From contig DATAXV010000200.1 in NCBI GenBank assembly GCA_036272915.1, positions 1 through 48,943 on the forward strand: a stretch of DNA of 48,943 nucleotides, in the 5' to 3' direction. Positions 23,270 to 31,590 of this stretch are shown here, piece after piece. Numbering within the stretch: the stretch's first letter is position 1; each line of letters opens with the position of its first letter. The DNA is from DATAXV01 sp036272915. GTDB taxonomy: Bacteria > Chloroflexota > Dormibacteria > Dormibacterales > Dormibacteraceae. Under the pieces are notes generated by a model. That model was not told the DNA's origin, searched no databases, and saw only the letters and a program-made list of their open reading frames with translations. The position numbers were made by a program, and so were the translations under genes.

Positions 23270-24732
23270 GACGGCGCGAACGGTGCCGGCTCCGAGGCCT
23301 CGGCCTCGCGGAGGGTGACGCGGAAGGTGGTGGGGCCTTCCGGCGGAGAGGTCACCAGCTCGGCGTCCCCGCCGTGGGCGTTGGCGATGGCGCGAACGAT
23401 GGCCAGCCCCAGCCCGCTGCCGCCCTGTCCCCGGGAGCGCCCGTCGTCGGTGCGGTAGAAGCGCTCGAAGAGGTGCGACGACTGCCCGCGGCCGATGCCC
23501 GGCCCCTCGTCGACCACGTCGATGACGGCGAAGCCGCCGCGCTCCTCGACGATCACGCGGGCCGGGGTGCCCGCCGGGGTGTGGACGCGAACGTTGGAGA
23601 GGAGGTTGTCGACGACCTGCCGCAGGCGCAGATGGTCGCCGACCAGCTGCGGATACGATCGCACCTCCAGGGCCAGGGAGCGGTCGGGCTCGACCACGTG
23701 CGCCGCCTCGACCGCCTGGCGGACGAGCGCGGCCAGGTCGACCGGCTCCCGTTGCAGAGGCCTCCGCTGATCCAGGCGGGCCAGCAGCAGCAGGTCGTCG
23801 ACGAGGACGCCCATGCGGGCCGCCTCCTCCTCGATCCGGCTCATCACCTTGGCCAGGTCGGCGGGCCGCCGGCTGGCCCCCCGCCGGAAGAGCTCGGCGT
23901 ACCCGCGGAGCGAGGTGAGCGGCGTGCGCAGCTCGTGGGAGGCGTCGGCCAGGAACCGCCGCAGCCGTTCCTCCGAGGCTCTCTGCTCGGCGAAGGAGCG
24001 CTCGAGGCGGCTCAGCATGGCGTTGAAGGCCGCCGCCAGCCGCCCCACCTCCGTGCCCGGCGCCTGCTCGGGAGCGCGGTGGCGGAGATCGCCCGCGGCG
24101 ATGGCGTCCGCCGTCGCCGTGATCTGTTCCAGTGGGGAGAGGCCGATGCGGACCAGCCAGTAGCCGGCGGCGAACAACACGAGGACGACCCCGCCGCCGA
24201 CCAGCCCCTCGGTCAGGACCAGGCGGCCCAAAGTGGAGTCGACGTCTCCCAACGAGCTGCCGACGACGAGCCGGTCACGGTTGCCGAGCACGCGCACGGC
24301 GATCCGGTAGTCCGGGTCACCGCCGTGTTGCGAGGGCACGTTCAGAAGGAGAGCGTCCTGGCCCTTGCGCGGCACCGGAAGCGGCTTGGGCAGCTGCGGC
24401 CCGGCCACCCTCTGCTGACCGGTGTAGAAGGATGACCGCGAGCTCAGCACCTTGCCGCTTGGACTGAGCAGGGCGACGTAGCCCTGCGGCGGGATCTGGT
24501 TGCGAGGGTCGTGGCTGGAGCCGTGCGGCGGCGGATTGACCGTCGGCTTGTGGCCGGGCTGGGCGATCACCCCCTGGATCGCGTACGCCTCGCGGGTGAG
24601 CTCGGCGTCCATCCGGCCGAGCAGGTAGGACTGCAGGTTGAGGGTGATCACGAAGTCGGAGATGCCGACGCCGATGGCCGCGACCACAAGGATCGTGACC
24701 AGGATGCGGGTTCGGAGTGAGAACTGGCGCAT
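23266..24732 (-). CDS. Sensor histidine kinase
   Basis: The protein has 488 residues. TM1 is at about 10-30; an extracytoplasmic sensor domain runs 31-172, with many Pro, His and Gln residues (QPGHKPTVNPPPHGSSH); TM2 is at about 173-195. HAMP follows (200-250), then the dimerisation domain with the phosphorylated His266 in FLADASHELRTPLTSLRGY, and the ATPase domain with the N-box DNLLSNVRVHTP, G1 DEGPGIG (408-414) and G2 GSGLGLAI (438-445). The class is OmpR-linked (EnvZ/TcrY-like). It starts 11 bases after the response-regulator stop on the same strand. The stimulus cannot be told from sequence. Confidence 0.95.
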   Translation of the reverse strand: MRQFSLRTRILVTILVVAAIGVGISDFVITLNLQSYLLGRMDAELTREAYAIQGVIAQPGHKPTVNPPPHGSSHDPRNQIPPQGYVALLSPSGKVLSSRSSFYTGQQRVAGPQLPKPLPVPRKGQDALLLNVPSQHGGDPDYRIAVRVLGNRDRLVVGSSLGDVDSTLGRLVLTEGLVGGGVVLVLFAAGYWLVRIGLSPLEQITATADAIAAGDLRHRAPEQAPGTEVGRLAAAFNAMLSRLERSFAEQRASEERLRRFLADASHELRTPLTSLRGYAELFRRGASRRPADLAKVMSRIEEEAARMGVLVDDLLLLARLDQRRPLQREPVDLAALVRQAVEAAHVVEPDRSLALEVRSYPQLVGDHLRLRQVVDNLLSNVRVHTPAGTPARVIVEERGGFAVIDVVDEGPGIGRGQSSHLFERFYRTDDGRSRGQGGSGLGLAIVRAIANAHGGDAELVTSPPEGPTTFRVTLREAEASEPAPFAPS

Positions 24733-24743
24733 CGGGCCACCGG

Positions 24744-25457
24744 TCAGGAATCGGGATCCCGAAGGATGTAGCCGACTCCCCTGATGGTGTGGATCAGGGG
24801 CGGGCCCAGGGCGTCGACCTTCCGCCGCAGGTAGCCGATGTACGTCTCCAGGACGTTGGCGTTGCCGTTGAAGTCGTACCGCCAGACGTGGTCCAGGATC
24901 TGCGCCTTGGTCAGCACCCGCCTGGCGTTGACCAGCATGTAGTGCAGCAGGCGGAACTCGGTCGGGGTGAGCTCGAGCCGCACACCGGCCCGGCGGACCT
25001 CGTGCAGGTCCTCTTCCAGGATCAGATCGGCGACCTGGATCTGGCCACGCCCGGCGGGAGGCCCGACCCGCCGCAGGACGCTCCGGATCCGGAGGATCAG
25101 CTCCTCAAGGCTGAAGGGCTTGGTCACGTAGTCGTCCGCGCCCAGCCGCAGCCCCCTGACCTTCTCCTCGGTCGAGTCGCGCGCGGTCAGCATGACGATG
25201 GGCACCCCCTCGCCGGCGCTGCGCAGCTTGTGGGTGAGGTCGAGACCGTCGATGTCGGGGAGCATGAGGTCGAGAACGACGAGGTCCGGCCGGAAGGCGC
25301 TCATCGCCGCCAGCGACTCGGCGCCGGTCGCCGAACAGCGCGTCTCGCAGCCCTCGTACCGGAGCGCCGTCGAGATCAGATCGGAGATGTGGTCCTCGTC
25401 GTCGACGATCAGAATCCGCTTCCCGACCAGGTTGTCATGCGCCAGCTGCGATGCCAT
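24744..25457 (-). CDS. OmpR/PhoB family response regulator
   Basis: The 237-residue protein starts at the ATG at 25457 (MASQLAHDNLVGKRILIVDDE). The receiver domain has the acidic pair Asp19/Asp20, the phosphorylated Asp63 in VVLDLMLPDIDG, Thr91, and Lys113 in DDYVTKPFSLEEL. The winged-helix output domain (about 138-235) includes LTPTEFRLLHYMLVNARRVLTKAQIL, VWRYDF and RRKVDA...IHTIRGVGYIL. It is the cognate partner of the kinase at 23266 and follows GtrA by 11 bases. Likely targets are its own operon and the divergent glycosyltransferases. Confidence 0.95.
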   Translation of the reverse strand: MASQLAHDNLVGKRILIVDDEDHISDLISTALRYEGCETRCSATGAESLAAMSAFRPDLVVLDLMLPDIDGLDLTHKLRSAGEGVPIVMLTARDSTEEKVRGLRLGADDYVTKPFSLEELILRIRSVLRRVGPPAGRGQIQVADLILEEDLHEVRRAGVRLELTPTEFRLLHYMLVNARRVLTKAQILDHVWRYDFNGNANVLETYIGYLRRKVDALGPPLIHTIRGVGYILRDPDS

Positions 25458-25468
25458 GGCTGAACCCG

Positions 25469-25909
25469 TTATACCTCCGCCGAGGTGGGGTGGGTCCGGA
25501 ACATCGACTCGCTGACCATGAACTTGAGCCCGGTGAGCGCGGCGAACGCGCTGAGGTTGGTCGCCTGCAGCGCCAGCGTCCGGGCGATGGTCGGCGTGTG
25601 CCGGCCGAGGGCGAAGTGTCCGACCAGGTAGACGCCCACGGTGGAGAGGACGAGACCGGCCATGGAGAGCCCGAGGAAGATCATGAGGTCCCTGACCGCC
25701 CTCTCCCTCGGCTCCCGCCCCCAGACCCATCGGCGGTTGAGCTCGTAGGCGACGGCGGTGCCGAGCAGGGTCGCGCCGACGTTGGCGACGGTCTCGTCCA
25801 GCACGCGGGTCGCGACGAGGACGCCAAGGGTGGTGAGCGTGACGACCGTGGAGATCCCGGAGGCAACGCCAAAGCGGAACAGGGTCGGAAATCCCGGCCA
25901 CCAACGCAT
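25469..25909 (-). CDS. GtrA family membrane protein
   Basis: About 146 residues from the ATG at 25909 (MRWWPGFPTLFRFG). There are four membrane spans: FRFGVASGISTVVTLTTLGVLV, VANVGATLLGTAVAYELNRRWVWG (with the family's NRRWVW motif), IFLGLSMAGLVLSTVGVYLVG, and the final ALQATNLSAFAALTGLKFMV. GtrA proteins help flip or handle polyprenyl-phosphate-linked sugars. A longer in-frame start reaches 25972, but GGGGAGG stands just before 25909 and the core begins there. It is the first gene of a three-gene minus-strand operon with a two-component system, and divergent from GT2 and GT39 genes with which it should work. Confidence 0.88.
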   Translation of the reverse strand: MRWWPGFPTLFRFGVASGISTVVTLTTLGVLVATRVLDETVANVGATLLGTAVAYELNRRWVWGREPRERAVRDLMIFLGLSMAGLVLSTVGVYLVGHFALGRHTPTIARTLALQATNLSAFAALTGLKFMVSESMFRTHPTSAEV

Positions 25910-25993
25910 ACGCCTCCCCAGAACCTCCTTCTTCACGATTGAACCAGCCAACCAGCGAAAGCTGGGAGCCAAATCTGTGTTTCCTGAGAACCA

Positions 25994-26015
25994 GCTGTGA
26001 AAGCGCCCTCACAGC
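25994..26015. promoter_or_regulatory. Inverted repeat GCTGTGA-N8-TCACAGC in the GtrA/GT2 divergent gap
   Basis: Perfect 7-base arms with an 8-base centre lie between divergent operons. It is like a CRP-type dyad but with N8 rather than N6. A second small stem, CCAGC-GAAA-GCTGG, is at 25952-25965 in the GtrA leader. The dyad could bind the response regulator or another factor. This gap (25910-26061) holds no gene. Confidence 0.45.
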
Positions 26016-26061
26016 GACTTCCCAGGCCGCGCACAGGTCGGTCTGATGCGGCCCGGCTGGA

Positions 26062-26850
26062 ATGGGTGGGCGCATGGAAGATACGCCTCACCCGCCGTCG
26101 GCGGCGGCCGACGCGCCGCCCCGCGACTCGATCGAGATCGCGGTGCCGGTCTTCAACGAGGAGAGGGTGCTGGAGGCGAGCGTCCGGCGGCTTGCCGCCT
26201 ACCTGCGCGATCAGCCGCTGCGCTGGAGCGTCGTCATCGTCGACAACGGCAGCGCCGACCGCACCTGGGAGGTGGCCTCCCGCCTCGCCGGCGAGCTGCC
26301 CGGGGTCTCCGCACGCCATCTCGAACGCCGCGGCAGAGGGCTCGCCCTGCGCACCGCCTGGCTCTCCAGCGAGGCCGACATCATCGCCTACATGGACGTC
26401 GACCTCTCCACCGATCTGGCCTGCCTCCTCACTCTGCTCGCGCCCCTGCAGACCGGCTTCAGCCAGATCGCCGTCGGATCCCGGCTGCATCCCCAGTCGC
26501 GGGTCGAGCGCGGCCTCAAGCGGGAGATCCTCTCCCGCGGTTACAACCTGATCCTCCGTCTCGTGCTCGGGGCTGGATACGGGGACGCCCAGTGCGGGTT
26601 CAAGGCGCTGCGCCGCGCGGCGACGGCGGAACTCATCGGAGACGTCAGGGACAACGACTGGTTCTTCGACACCGAGCTGCTCACGCTCGCCGAGCGCCGG
26701 GGCCTGCGCATCGTCGAGGTCCCGGTGGCATGGGTCGAGGACCGCGACTCCCGCGTGGCCATCGGCCGCACCGTGCTGCAGGACCTGAGGGGCGTTCTCC
26801 GGCTTCGGCTGGCACTGTGGGGGCTGGGTTCACGTATGGAGGTTCTGTAG
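26062..26850 (+). CDS. Family 2 glycosyltransferase (dolichyl-phosphate mannose synthase-like)
   Basis: The 262-residue protein starts at ATG 26062 or 26074. It has GT-A motifs: IEIAVPVFNEERVLEASVRRL, VVIVDNGSADRTWE, ADIIAYMDVDLSTDL (DxD metal site), and CGFKALRR..ATAEL and DNDWFFDTELLTLAERRG. These are features of DPM1-type enzymes that put a sugar from a nucleotide donor onto a polyprenyl phosphate on the cytoplasmic face. No C-terminal membrane spans follow, so it probably works with the GtrA protein as flippase. Its stop and the next GTG start share one base (TAGTG), so the GT39 gene is coupled to it. Confidence 0.9.
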   Translation: MGGRMEDTPHPPSAAADAPPRDSIEIAVPVFNEERVLEASVRRLAAYLRDQPLRWSVVIVDNGSADRTWEVASRLAGELPGVSARHLERRGRGLALRTAWLSSEADIIAYMDVDLSTDLACLLTLLAPLQTGFSQIAVGSRLHPQSRVERGLKREILSRGYNLILRLVLGAGYGDAQCGFKALRRAATAELIGDVRDNDWFFDTELLTLAERRGLRIVEVPVAWVEDRDSRVAIGRTVLQDLRGVLRLRLALWGLGSRMEVL

Positions 26851-28982
26851 TGGCGGAAGGTTCGATGCGAGCGGGCCGGGAGTCGGGGACGGCGGCGGCG
26901 CGCAGCTCGGCCCTGCTCCGGCAGTGGCCGCATCTCGCCCTGGCCGCGATCGCGGTCATGGCCGGCGTCCTCGACCTGTGGCGGCTCGGCCTCAACGGCT
27001 GGGGCAACGACTACTACGCCGCGGCCGTCCGCAGCATGCTCGAGAACTGGCACGCACTCCGCTACGCGTCCTTCGATCCGACCGGGCTGGTCACGGTCGA
27101 CAAGCCTCCGCTCGCCTTCTGGATCGAGACCCTGAGCGCCCGGCTCTTCGGCTTCAACGGCATCGCCCTCATCGCCCCCAGCGGCATCGCCGGCGCGGTC
27201 TCGGTGACGGTGCTGGGACGCACCGTGACGCGGCTGTTCGGGGTCTGGGCCGGGCTGATCGCCGCGCTCGTGCTGGCCCTCAGCCCGATCGCGCTGGTGG
27301 CCAACCGCAGCAACAACCCGGACGCGATCATGGTCATGATCGTCGTCCTCGGCACCTGGGCCGGGGTCCGTGCCCTGGAGTCGGGTCGCTGGCGCTGGGT
27401 CGTGCTGGCCGCGCTCCTCTTCGGCCTCGGCTTCATGACCAAGATGCTGGCGGCGCTGATGATCCTGCCCGGGATCTCCGTCGCCTACCTGGTGGTGGGA
27501 CCGGGTCGGGTGCCGCGCCGCCTGGTCCAGCTGGCCGCCGCCGGCGCCGTGGTCGCGGTGATCAGCTTCGGCTGGATGCTGTCGGTCGACATGACGCCGG
27601 CGTCCGCCCGGCCCTGGGTGGGGAGCACGCAGGACAACAGCGAGGTCAGCCTCGCCTTCGGCTACAACGGGCTGGGCAGGATCTTCGGTGAGCGGGTCGG
27701 GGGCGCCCCGGCCGCCGGCTCCCAGGCCTTCGGCACGCCCGGCGGAGCGGGCGGCCGTCCCGGGGGCTTCGGCCGGGGCGGGGGCGGCGGGAGCTTCGGC
27801 GGCCGGCCTGGTGGGTTCGGCGGCGGCGGCGGCTCCGCCTTCGGCGGCCCGGCGGGCGTGACCCGCCTGCTCACGGGGACACTGGCCGCGCAGGGCAGCT
27901 GGCTGTTGCCGCTGGGCCTGATCGGCCTCATCTCGGCGCTGCTGGCGGTGGGCTGGAGGCGGCGTGACGGACGGCTGGGCGGGCTCATCATCTTCGCCGG
28001 CTGGACGGCCGTGGTCTGGGCCGTGTTCAGCTTCTCCACCGGGATCTTCCATCCCTACTACATCTCCGAGCTCGTCCCCGGCATCGCCGCCCTGGTCGGC
28101 ATCGGCGTGGTCGCGCTGGGCCGCGATCTCGTCGCCGGCGGCTGGCGGACGCTGCTGCCGGCGGTGGCGGTGGCGGCGACCGGGGTCTTCGAGTGGCAGA
28201 TCATGCGGACCACGTCGTCGCTCGAGGGCTGGTCGGTGCCGCTGCTGGCGCTGACCGCCGTCCTCACCCTGGCCGTGATCGGCCGGCCCCCGGTCGCGCG
28301 GCTCTCGGCCCGCCTGCGCGGCCGCACCGTGGCCCTGTCGGCGGCCGCGCTGGGCGCGTCGCTCGCCGTCCTCCTGGTCGCCCCGGCGGCATGGGCACAG
28401 GCGGCGGTCACCACCGCCGTCAACGGCACGATCGGCTCGGCGCCCGCTCCGGGCGGCGCCCAGGCCGGTGGCTTCGGAGGGCGCCTCGGCGGCTTCGGTG
28501 GCGGGTCCGGCGACGACGGCCGGCTCCTCGCCTTCGTCGAGCGCAACGGCGGCAGCGACCGGTACCTGCTGGCATCGACCAGCGCCATGACCGTCGCCCC
28601 CCTCATCATCCAGAGCGGTCGCAACATCGTCTCCCTCGGCGGGTTCTCCGGCTCCGACCCGGTGGTCACCAGGCGGGAGGTCGCGGAGTGGGTCGAGCGG
28701 GGCGAGGTCCGCTACTTCCTGCTCGGCGGGCGCGGAGGGTTCGGCGGCTTCGGCGGCGGCGACGACTCGACCGCCGACGTCGGCACCGTCTGCACGGCGG
28801 TTCCCGCGTCCGAGTGGGGCGGGAGCGGCGGCGGCGTCGGGGAGACCCTCTACGACTGTGCGGGCAAGGGCGCCCAGCTGGTCGCGGCGGCCGGCCGCCC
28901 GGTGTCGCTGACCGCGTCTGGAGGACCGCCGAAAGAGCCCGCCGGACGGCATTTCGGGGGGGATCGCCACCGCCGGGCGTAG
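26850..28982 (+). CDS. Family 39 glycosyltransferase (ArnT/PMT-like), Gly-rich loops
   Basis: The 710-residue protein starts at GTG 26850, with GGAGG at 26838-26842. The N-terminal membrane block has GLNGWGNDYYAAAVRSML (first lumenal loop, Asp54 a catalytic candidate), VTVDKPPLAFWI (DKPP at 84-87) and about ten or more spans. Unusual is a Gly/Phe-rich insert near 284-337 (many GGFG units), a second near 540-565 and a third near 640 in the soluble C-terminal domain. GT39 enzymes transfer a sugar from a polyprenyl phosphate to proteins or lipids on the outer face. It is the partner of the GT2 and GtrA genes. The C-terminal part, with LASTSAMTVAPLIIQSG and a Cys pair, is family-typical. Confidence 0.92.
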   Translation: MAEGSMRAGRESGTAAARSSALLRQWPHLALAAIAVMAGVLDLWRLGLNGWGNDYYAAAVRSMLENWHALRYASFDPTGLVTVDKPPLAFWIETLSARLFGFNGIALIAPSGIAGAVSVTVLGRTVTRLFGVWAGLIAALVLALSPIALVANRSNNPDAIMVMIVVLGTWAGVRALESGRWRWVVLAALLFGLGFMTKMLAALMILPGISVAYLVVGPGRVPRRLVQLAAAGAVVAVISFGWMLSVDMTPASARPWVGSTQDNSEVSLAFGYNGLGRIFGERVGGAPAAGSQAFGTPGGAGGRPGGFGRGGGGGSFGGRPGGFGGGGGSAFGGPAGVTRLLTGTLAAQGSWLLPLGLIGLISALLAVGWRRRDGRLGGLIIFAGWTAVVWAVFSFSTGIFHPYYISELVPGIAALVGIGVVALGRDLVAGGWRTLLPAVAVAATGVFEWQIMRTTSSLEGWSVPLLALTAVLTLAVIGRPPVARLSARLRGRTVALSAAALGASLAVLLVAPAAWAQAAVTTAVNGTIGSAPAPGGAQAGGFGGRLGGFGGGSGDDGRLLAFVERNGGSDRYLLASTSAMTVAPLIIQSGRNIVSLGGFSGSDPVVTRREVAEWVERGEVRYFLLGGRGGFGGFGGGDDSTADVGTVCTAVPASEWGGSGGGVGETLYDCAGKGAQLVAAAGRPVSLTASGGPPKEPAGRHFGGDRHRRA

Positions 28983-29020
28983 GTGAACGGTGGGAGCGGC
29001 GACCTGCCAGCATTAGGTGC

Positions 29021-30094
29021 ATGCGCAATGCCCCGCGTGCCCACGGTCCCGCGCCCCGGATCGACCTCTACAGCGACACCATGACCAGGCCCTCCGAGGC
29101 CATGAGGCTGCTCATGTCGGCGGCCCTGGTCGGCGACGAGCAGAAGGGGGAGGACCCAACGGTCAACGAGCTGCAGGACCGGGTCGCCGCTCTGCTCGGC
29201 AAGGAGGCGGCGGTCTTCCTGCCCTCGGGGACGATGTGCAACGAGATCGCGCTCATGGTTCACTGCCGCCGCGGGGACGCCTACTTCTGCGATCGCACCG
29301 CCCATCCCCTGCATGCCGAGGCGGGAGGCCCGGGCGCCCTGGCCGGCGTGCAAGGCCACGTGATCGACGGCGAGCGTGGCATCTACTCGCCCGAGCAGCT
29401 GGAGGCGGCGATCGGGACCCAGAGCCGGTACACGCCCCGCGCCTCGCTGGTCTGGGTCGAGCAGACGGCCAACCTCGGCGGCGGCACCTGCTGGAGCATG
29501 GACCGGATCCGCGAGGTCGTCGGCGTGGCCAGGGCCAGAGGGCTCGCCACCCACATGGACGGCGCCCGGCTGATGAACGCGGTGGTCCGGACCGGCGTCT
29601 CCGCGGCCGAGTTCGCTGACCCCTTCGACAGCGTCTGGCTCGACTTCTCCAAGGGCCTTGGCGCTCCGGTCGGCGCCGTGCTCGCCGGCTCCGAGGACTT
29701 CATCGACGAGGCCTGGCGGCTGAAACAGCGGCTGGGCGGATCGATGCGGCAGGCGGGGATCATCGCCGCCGGCGCCGTGTACGCCCTCGACCACAACATC
29801 GACCGGCTGGCCGAGGACCACGAGAACGCCACGCGGCTGGCCCACGCCCTGGCGGCGATGCCGCACGTCGACCTGGACCCGGCGTCGGTCGAGACCAACA
29901 TCATCGTGATGGGCATTCGCGACTGGCCGGGCGGCCCCCCGGCCTTCGTCGACCGCCTCCTCGAGGATCACGGCGTCCGGGCCAGCCTGGTCGGGAACGA
30001 TCAGATCCGGCTCGTCACCCATCTCGACGTGACCCCCTCCGACATCGACGCCGCCATCGAGGCGATCGCGACGCTGCTGGGCGGAGGCGACTGA
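29021..30094 (+). CDS. Low-specificity L-threonine aldolase / beta-eliminating lyase family
   Basis: This 357-residue fold-type I PLP enzyme opens with IDLYSDTMTRPSEAMRLLMSAALVGDE, the family signature. The PLP-binding Lys211 is in DFSKGLGAPVG, and the carboxylate- and PLP-phosphate-contacting SGTMCNE and HMDGARLMNA motifs are intact. It should cleave threonine or allo-threonine to glycine and acetaldehyde. ATG 29021 is 38 bases after the GT39 stop codon. It converges with the DMT transporter gene with only 10 bases between them. Confidence 0.93.
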   Translation: MRNAPRAHGPAPRIDLYSDTMTRPSEAMRLLMSAALVGDEQKGEDPTVNELQDRVAALLGKEAAVFLPSGTMCNEIALMVHCRRGDAYFCDRTAHPLHAEAGGPGALAGVQGHVIDGERGIYSPEQLEAAIGTQSRYTPRASLVWVEQTANLGGGTCWSMDRIREVVGVARARGLATHMDGARLMNAVVRTGVSAAEFADPFDSVWLDFSKGLGAPVGAVLAGSEDFIDEAWRLKQRLGGSMRQAGIIAAGAVYALDHNIDRLAEDHENATRLAHALAAMPHVDLDPASVETNIIVMGIRDWPGGPPAFVDRLLEDHGVRASLVGNDQIRLVTHLDVTPSDIDAAIEAIATLLGGGD

Positions 30095-30104
30095 CCAGGT
30101 CGGG

Positions 30105-30938
30105 TCAGCCGGCGGCGATCAGCGCGACCGAGGCCAGGGCCAGGCCCACCCCGGCCAGCTGATGCCAGCGCAGGCGCTCGCCGAGGAGCCGGAAGGAGAG
30201 GAGCAGGGTCGCCGCCGGATAGAGCGAGGCGAGGACGGCGATGATGGCCAGGTCGCCCTGGCGCACGGCCAGCAGATAGAGGATGTTGGCGCCCATGTCG
30301 AGCATCCCCGAGATGACGCCGAGCCGGATCGCTGCCCCCGCCTGCGCCACCGCGCCGCGGCTCAGCAGCAGCACCGCGAAGAGGACGCTGAAGGAGGCGA
30401 CGCGCGCCCCGGCCAGCGGCCAGAGCCCGCTCGACGCCGGCGTCTGGGCGAGCGCGACGAAGAAGCAGCCGAATCCGGCTCCGGCGGCAAGGGCCATCGC
30501 CACCTGGGCGCCCAGCCCGGTCCCGGCGCCGTGGCCGCGAACCCATCCGATCAGGAAGACGGCGACCAGGCCGCAGGCGATCCCGACCCAGGACGCGGCG
30601 CCGATCGACTCGCCGAGGAGGAGCCCGGCGAGGACGGCGATGCCGCCGGCGAAGACCGCCGTCAGCGGCGATACCATCGACATCGTGCCCCTGGCCAGGG
30701 CGCGGAAGAAGATGACGAGGCCGAGACCGCCGGCGACGCCGGCGGCGGCGCCCCACAGGACGCCGTCGAGGCTGAAGGGCGAGCGCGTCAGCAGGAGTCC
30801 GGGGATCAGCAGGGAGGCGCCGCCGGCCTGGGCGAGGACGGTCACCAGGATCGCGCTGGATCGGCGCGAGGCGACGCCGCCGACAAAGTCGGCGGTGCCG
30901 AAGGCGGCCGCGGCGGCGAGGGCGAGAACGAAGGGCAC
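30105..30938 (-). CDS. EamA/DMT family transporter
   Basis: The 277-residue protein is made of two EamA repeats, about ten membrane spans in total (VLALAAAAAFGTADFVGG at the start, LSFRLLGERLRWHQLAGVGLALASVALIAAG at the end, both standard). The first repeat runs to about residue 135, and the second starts after GWVRGHGAGTG. It should export or import small metabolites. The GTG start at 30938 has TATGAT at 30945-30950 only 6 bases upstream, which suggests a leaderless transcript. It is divergent from an XRE-cupin regulator with a 56-base gap, so it is the probable target of that regulator. Confidence 0.9.
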   Translation of the reverse strand: MPFVLALAAAAAFGTADFVGGVASRRSSAILVTVLAQAGGASLLIPGLLLTRSPFSLDGVLWGAAAGVAGGLGLVIFFRALARGTMSMVSPLTAVFAGGIAVLAGLLLGESIGAASWVGIACGLVAVFLIGWVRGHGAGTGLGAQVAMALAAGAGFGCFFVALAQTPASSGLWPLAGARVASFSVLFAVLLLSRGAVAQAGAAIRLGVISGMLDMGANILYLLAVRQGDLAIIAVLASLYPAATLLLSFRLLGERLRWHQLAGVGLALASVALIAAG

Positions 30939-30944
30939 ACGGTC

Positions 30945-30987
30945 ATCATACCGACCGTTCCGGTCGTTTTCCAGGTCCCCTTACAAT
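30945..30987. promoter_or_regulatory. Shared divergent promoter and operator for DMT transporter and XRE-cupin gene
   Basis: The inverted repeat CGACCG-TTC-CGGTCG lies at 30952-30966. The minus-strand -10 box TATGAT (30950 to 30945) is 6 bases from the transporter GTG; the plus-strand -10 box TACAAT (30982-30987) is 7 bases before GTG 30995. The repeat would sit in the spacer of the transporter promoter and over the -35 area of the regulator promoter, so one bound dimer could shut both. Confidence 0.6.
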
Positions 30988-30994
30988 CGTGCCC

Positions 30995-31585
30995 GTGGAG
31001 GAGCACGGCCACACCGTCACCGAGTCGGTGGCCCGCAACCTTCGCTGGCTGCGAACGCAGCGGGGCTGGTCGCTGGACGTCCTGGCGCGGCGCTCGCGGG
31101 TCAGCAAGGGCGGGCTGGTCCAGATCGAGCAGGGCCAGTCGAACCCCAGCCTGAACACGCTGATCCGCCTCTCCGACGCCTTCGGGATCACCCTCGCCGA
31201 GCTGATCGGGGACGGCGCCCGGGAGGAGGTGCGCATCACCTCCCGTGACGACGCCATCGTGCTCTGGAAGGACGACCGGGGCAGCCTCGCCGAGCTGCTC
31301 CTCGGCCTCGATCGCCAGCAGCACGTCGAGCTCTGGCGCTGGCGGCTGGCCCCGGGCGTGGCCCGCCCCAGCGACGCGCACCTGCAGGGAACACGGGAGA
31401 TGATCCACGTCCTCAGCGGCGAGGTGACGGTCGAGGTCAGCGGCGAGCGCCGCCGCCTCGCCGAGGGCGACGCGATCCTCTTCCCCGGAGACGGCGACCA
31501 CACCTACCGCAACGACGGCGCCGAGACGGCGCGGTTCGAGATGGTCGTGATCATGCCAGGCACCCGGCCGGAGCCAGGTGCCTGA
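30995..31585 (+). CDS. XRE-family regulator with C-terminal cupin domain
   Basis: About 196 residues. The N-terminal helix-turn-helix VARNLRWLRTQRGWSLDVLARRSRVSKGGLVQIEQGQSNPSLNTLIRLSDAFGITLAELIG (about 10-70) is followed by a cupin (about 105-190) with ARPSDAHLQGTREMIHVLSGEVTVEVSGERRRLAEGDAILFPGDGDHTYRN. Cupin regulators sense small ligands such as amino acids, polyamines or sugars. The GTG at 30995 is chosen over GTG 30989 because it lies 7 bases after the TACAAT box. It likely represses itself and the divergent transporter. Confidence 0.9.
   Translation: MEEHGHTVTESVARNLRWLRTQRGWSLDVLARRSRVSKGGLVQIEQGQSNPSLNTLIRLSDAFGITLAELIGDGAREEVRITSRDDAIVLWKDDRGSLAELLLGLDRQQHVELWRWRLAPGVARPSDAHLQGTREMIHVLSGEVTVEVSGERRRLAEGDAILFPGDGDHTYRNDGAETARFEMVVIMPGTRPEPGA
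31557..31584. terminator. Inverted repeat at the end of the XRE-cupin gene
   Basis: CAGGCACC at 31557-31564 pairs with GGTGCCTG at 31577-31584 around a 12-base loop. It covers the stop codon and faces the convergent rfbA gene, so a two-way terminator is plausible. It has no U-tract. Confidence 0.4.
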
Positions 31586-31590
31586 CTGGA

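Noticed and set aside
25994..26015. CRP binding site
   Set aside because: The TGTGA...TCACA arms match, but the spacer is eight bases, whereas CRP needs six.
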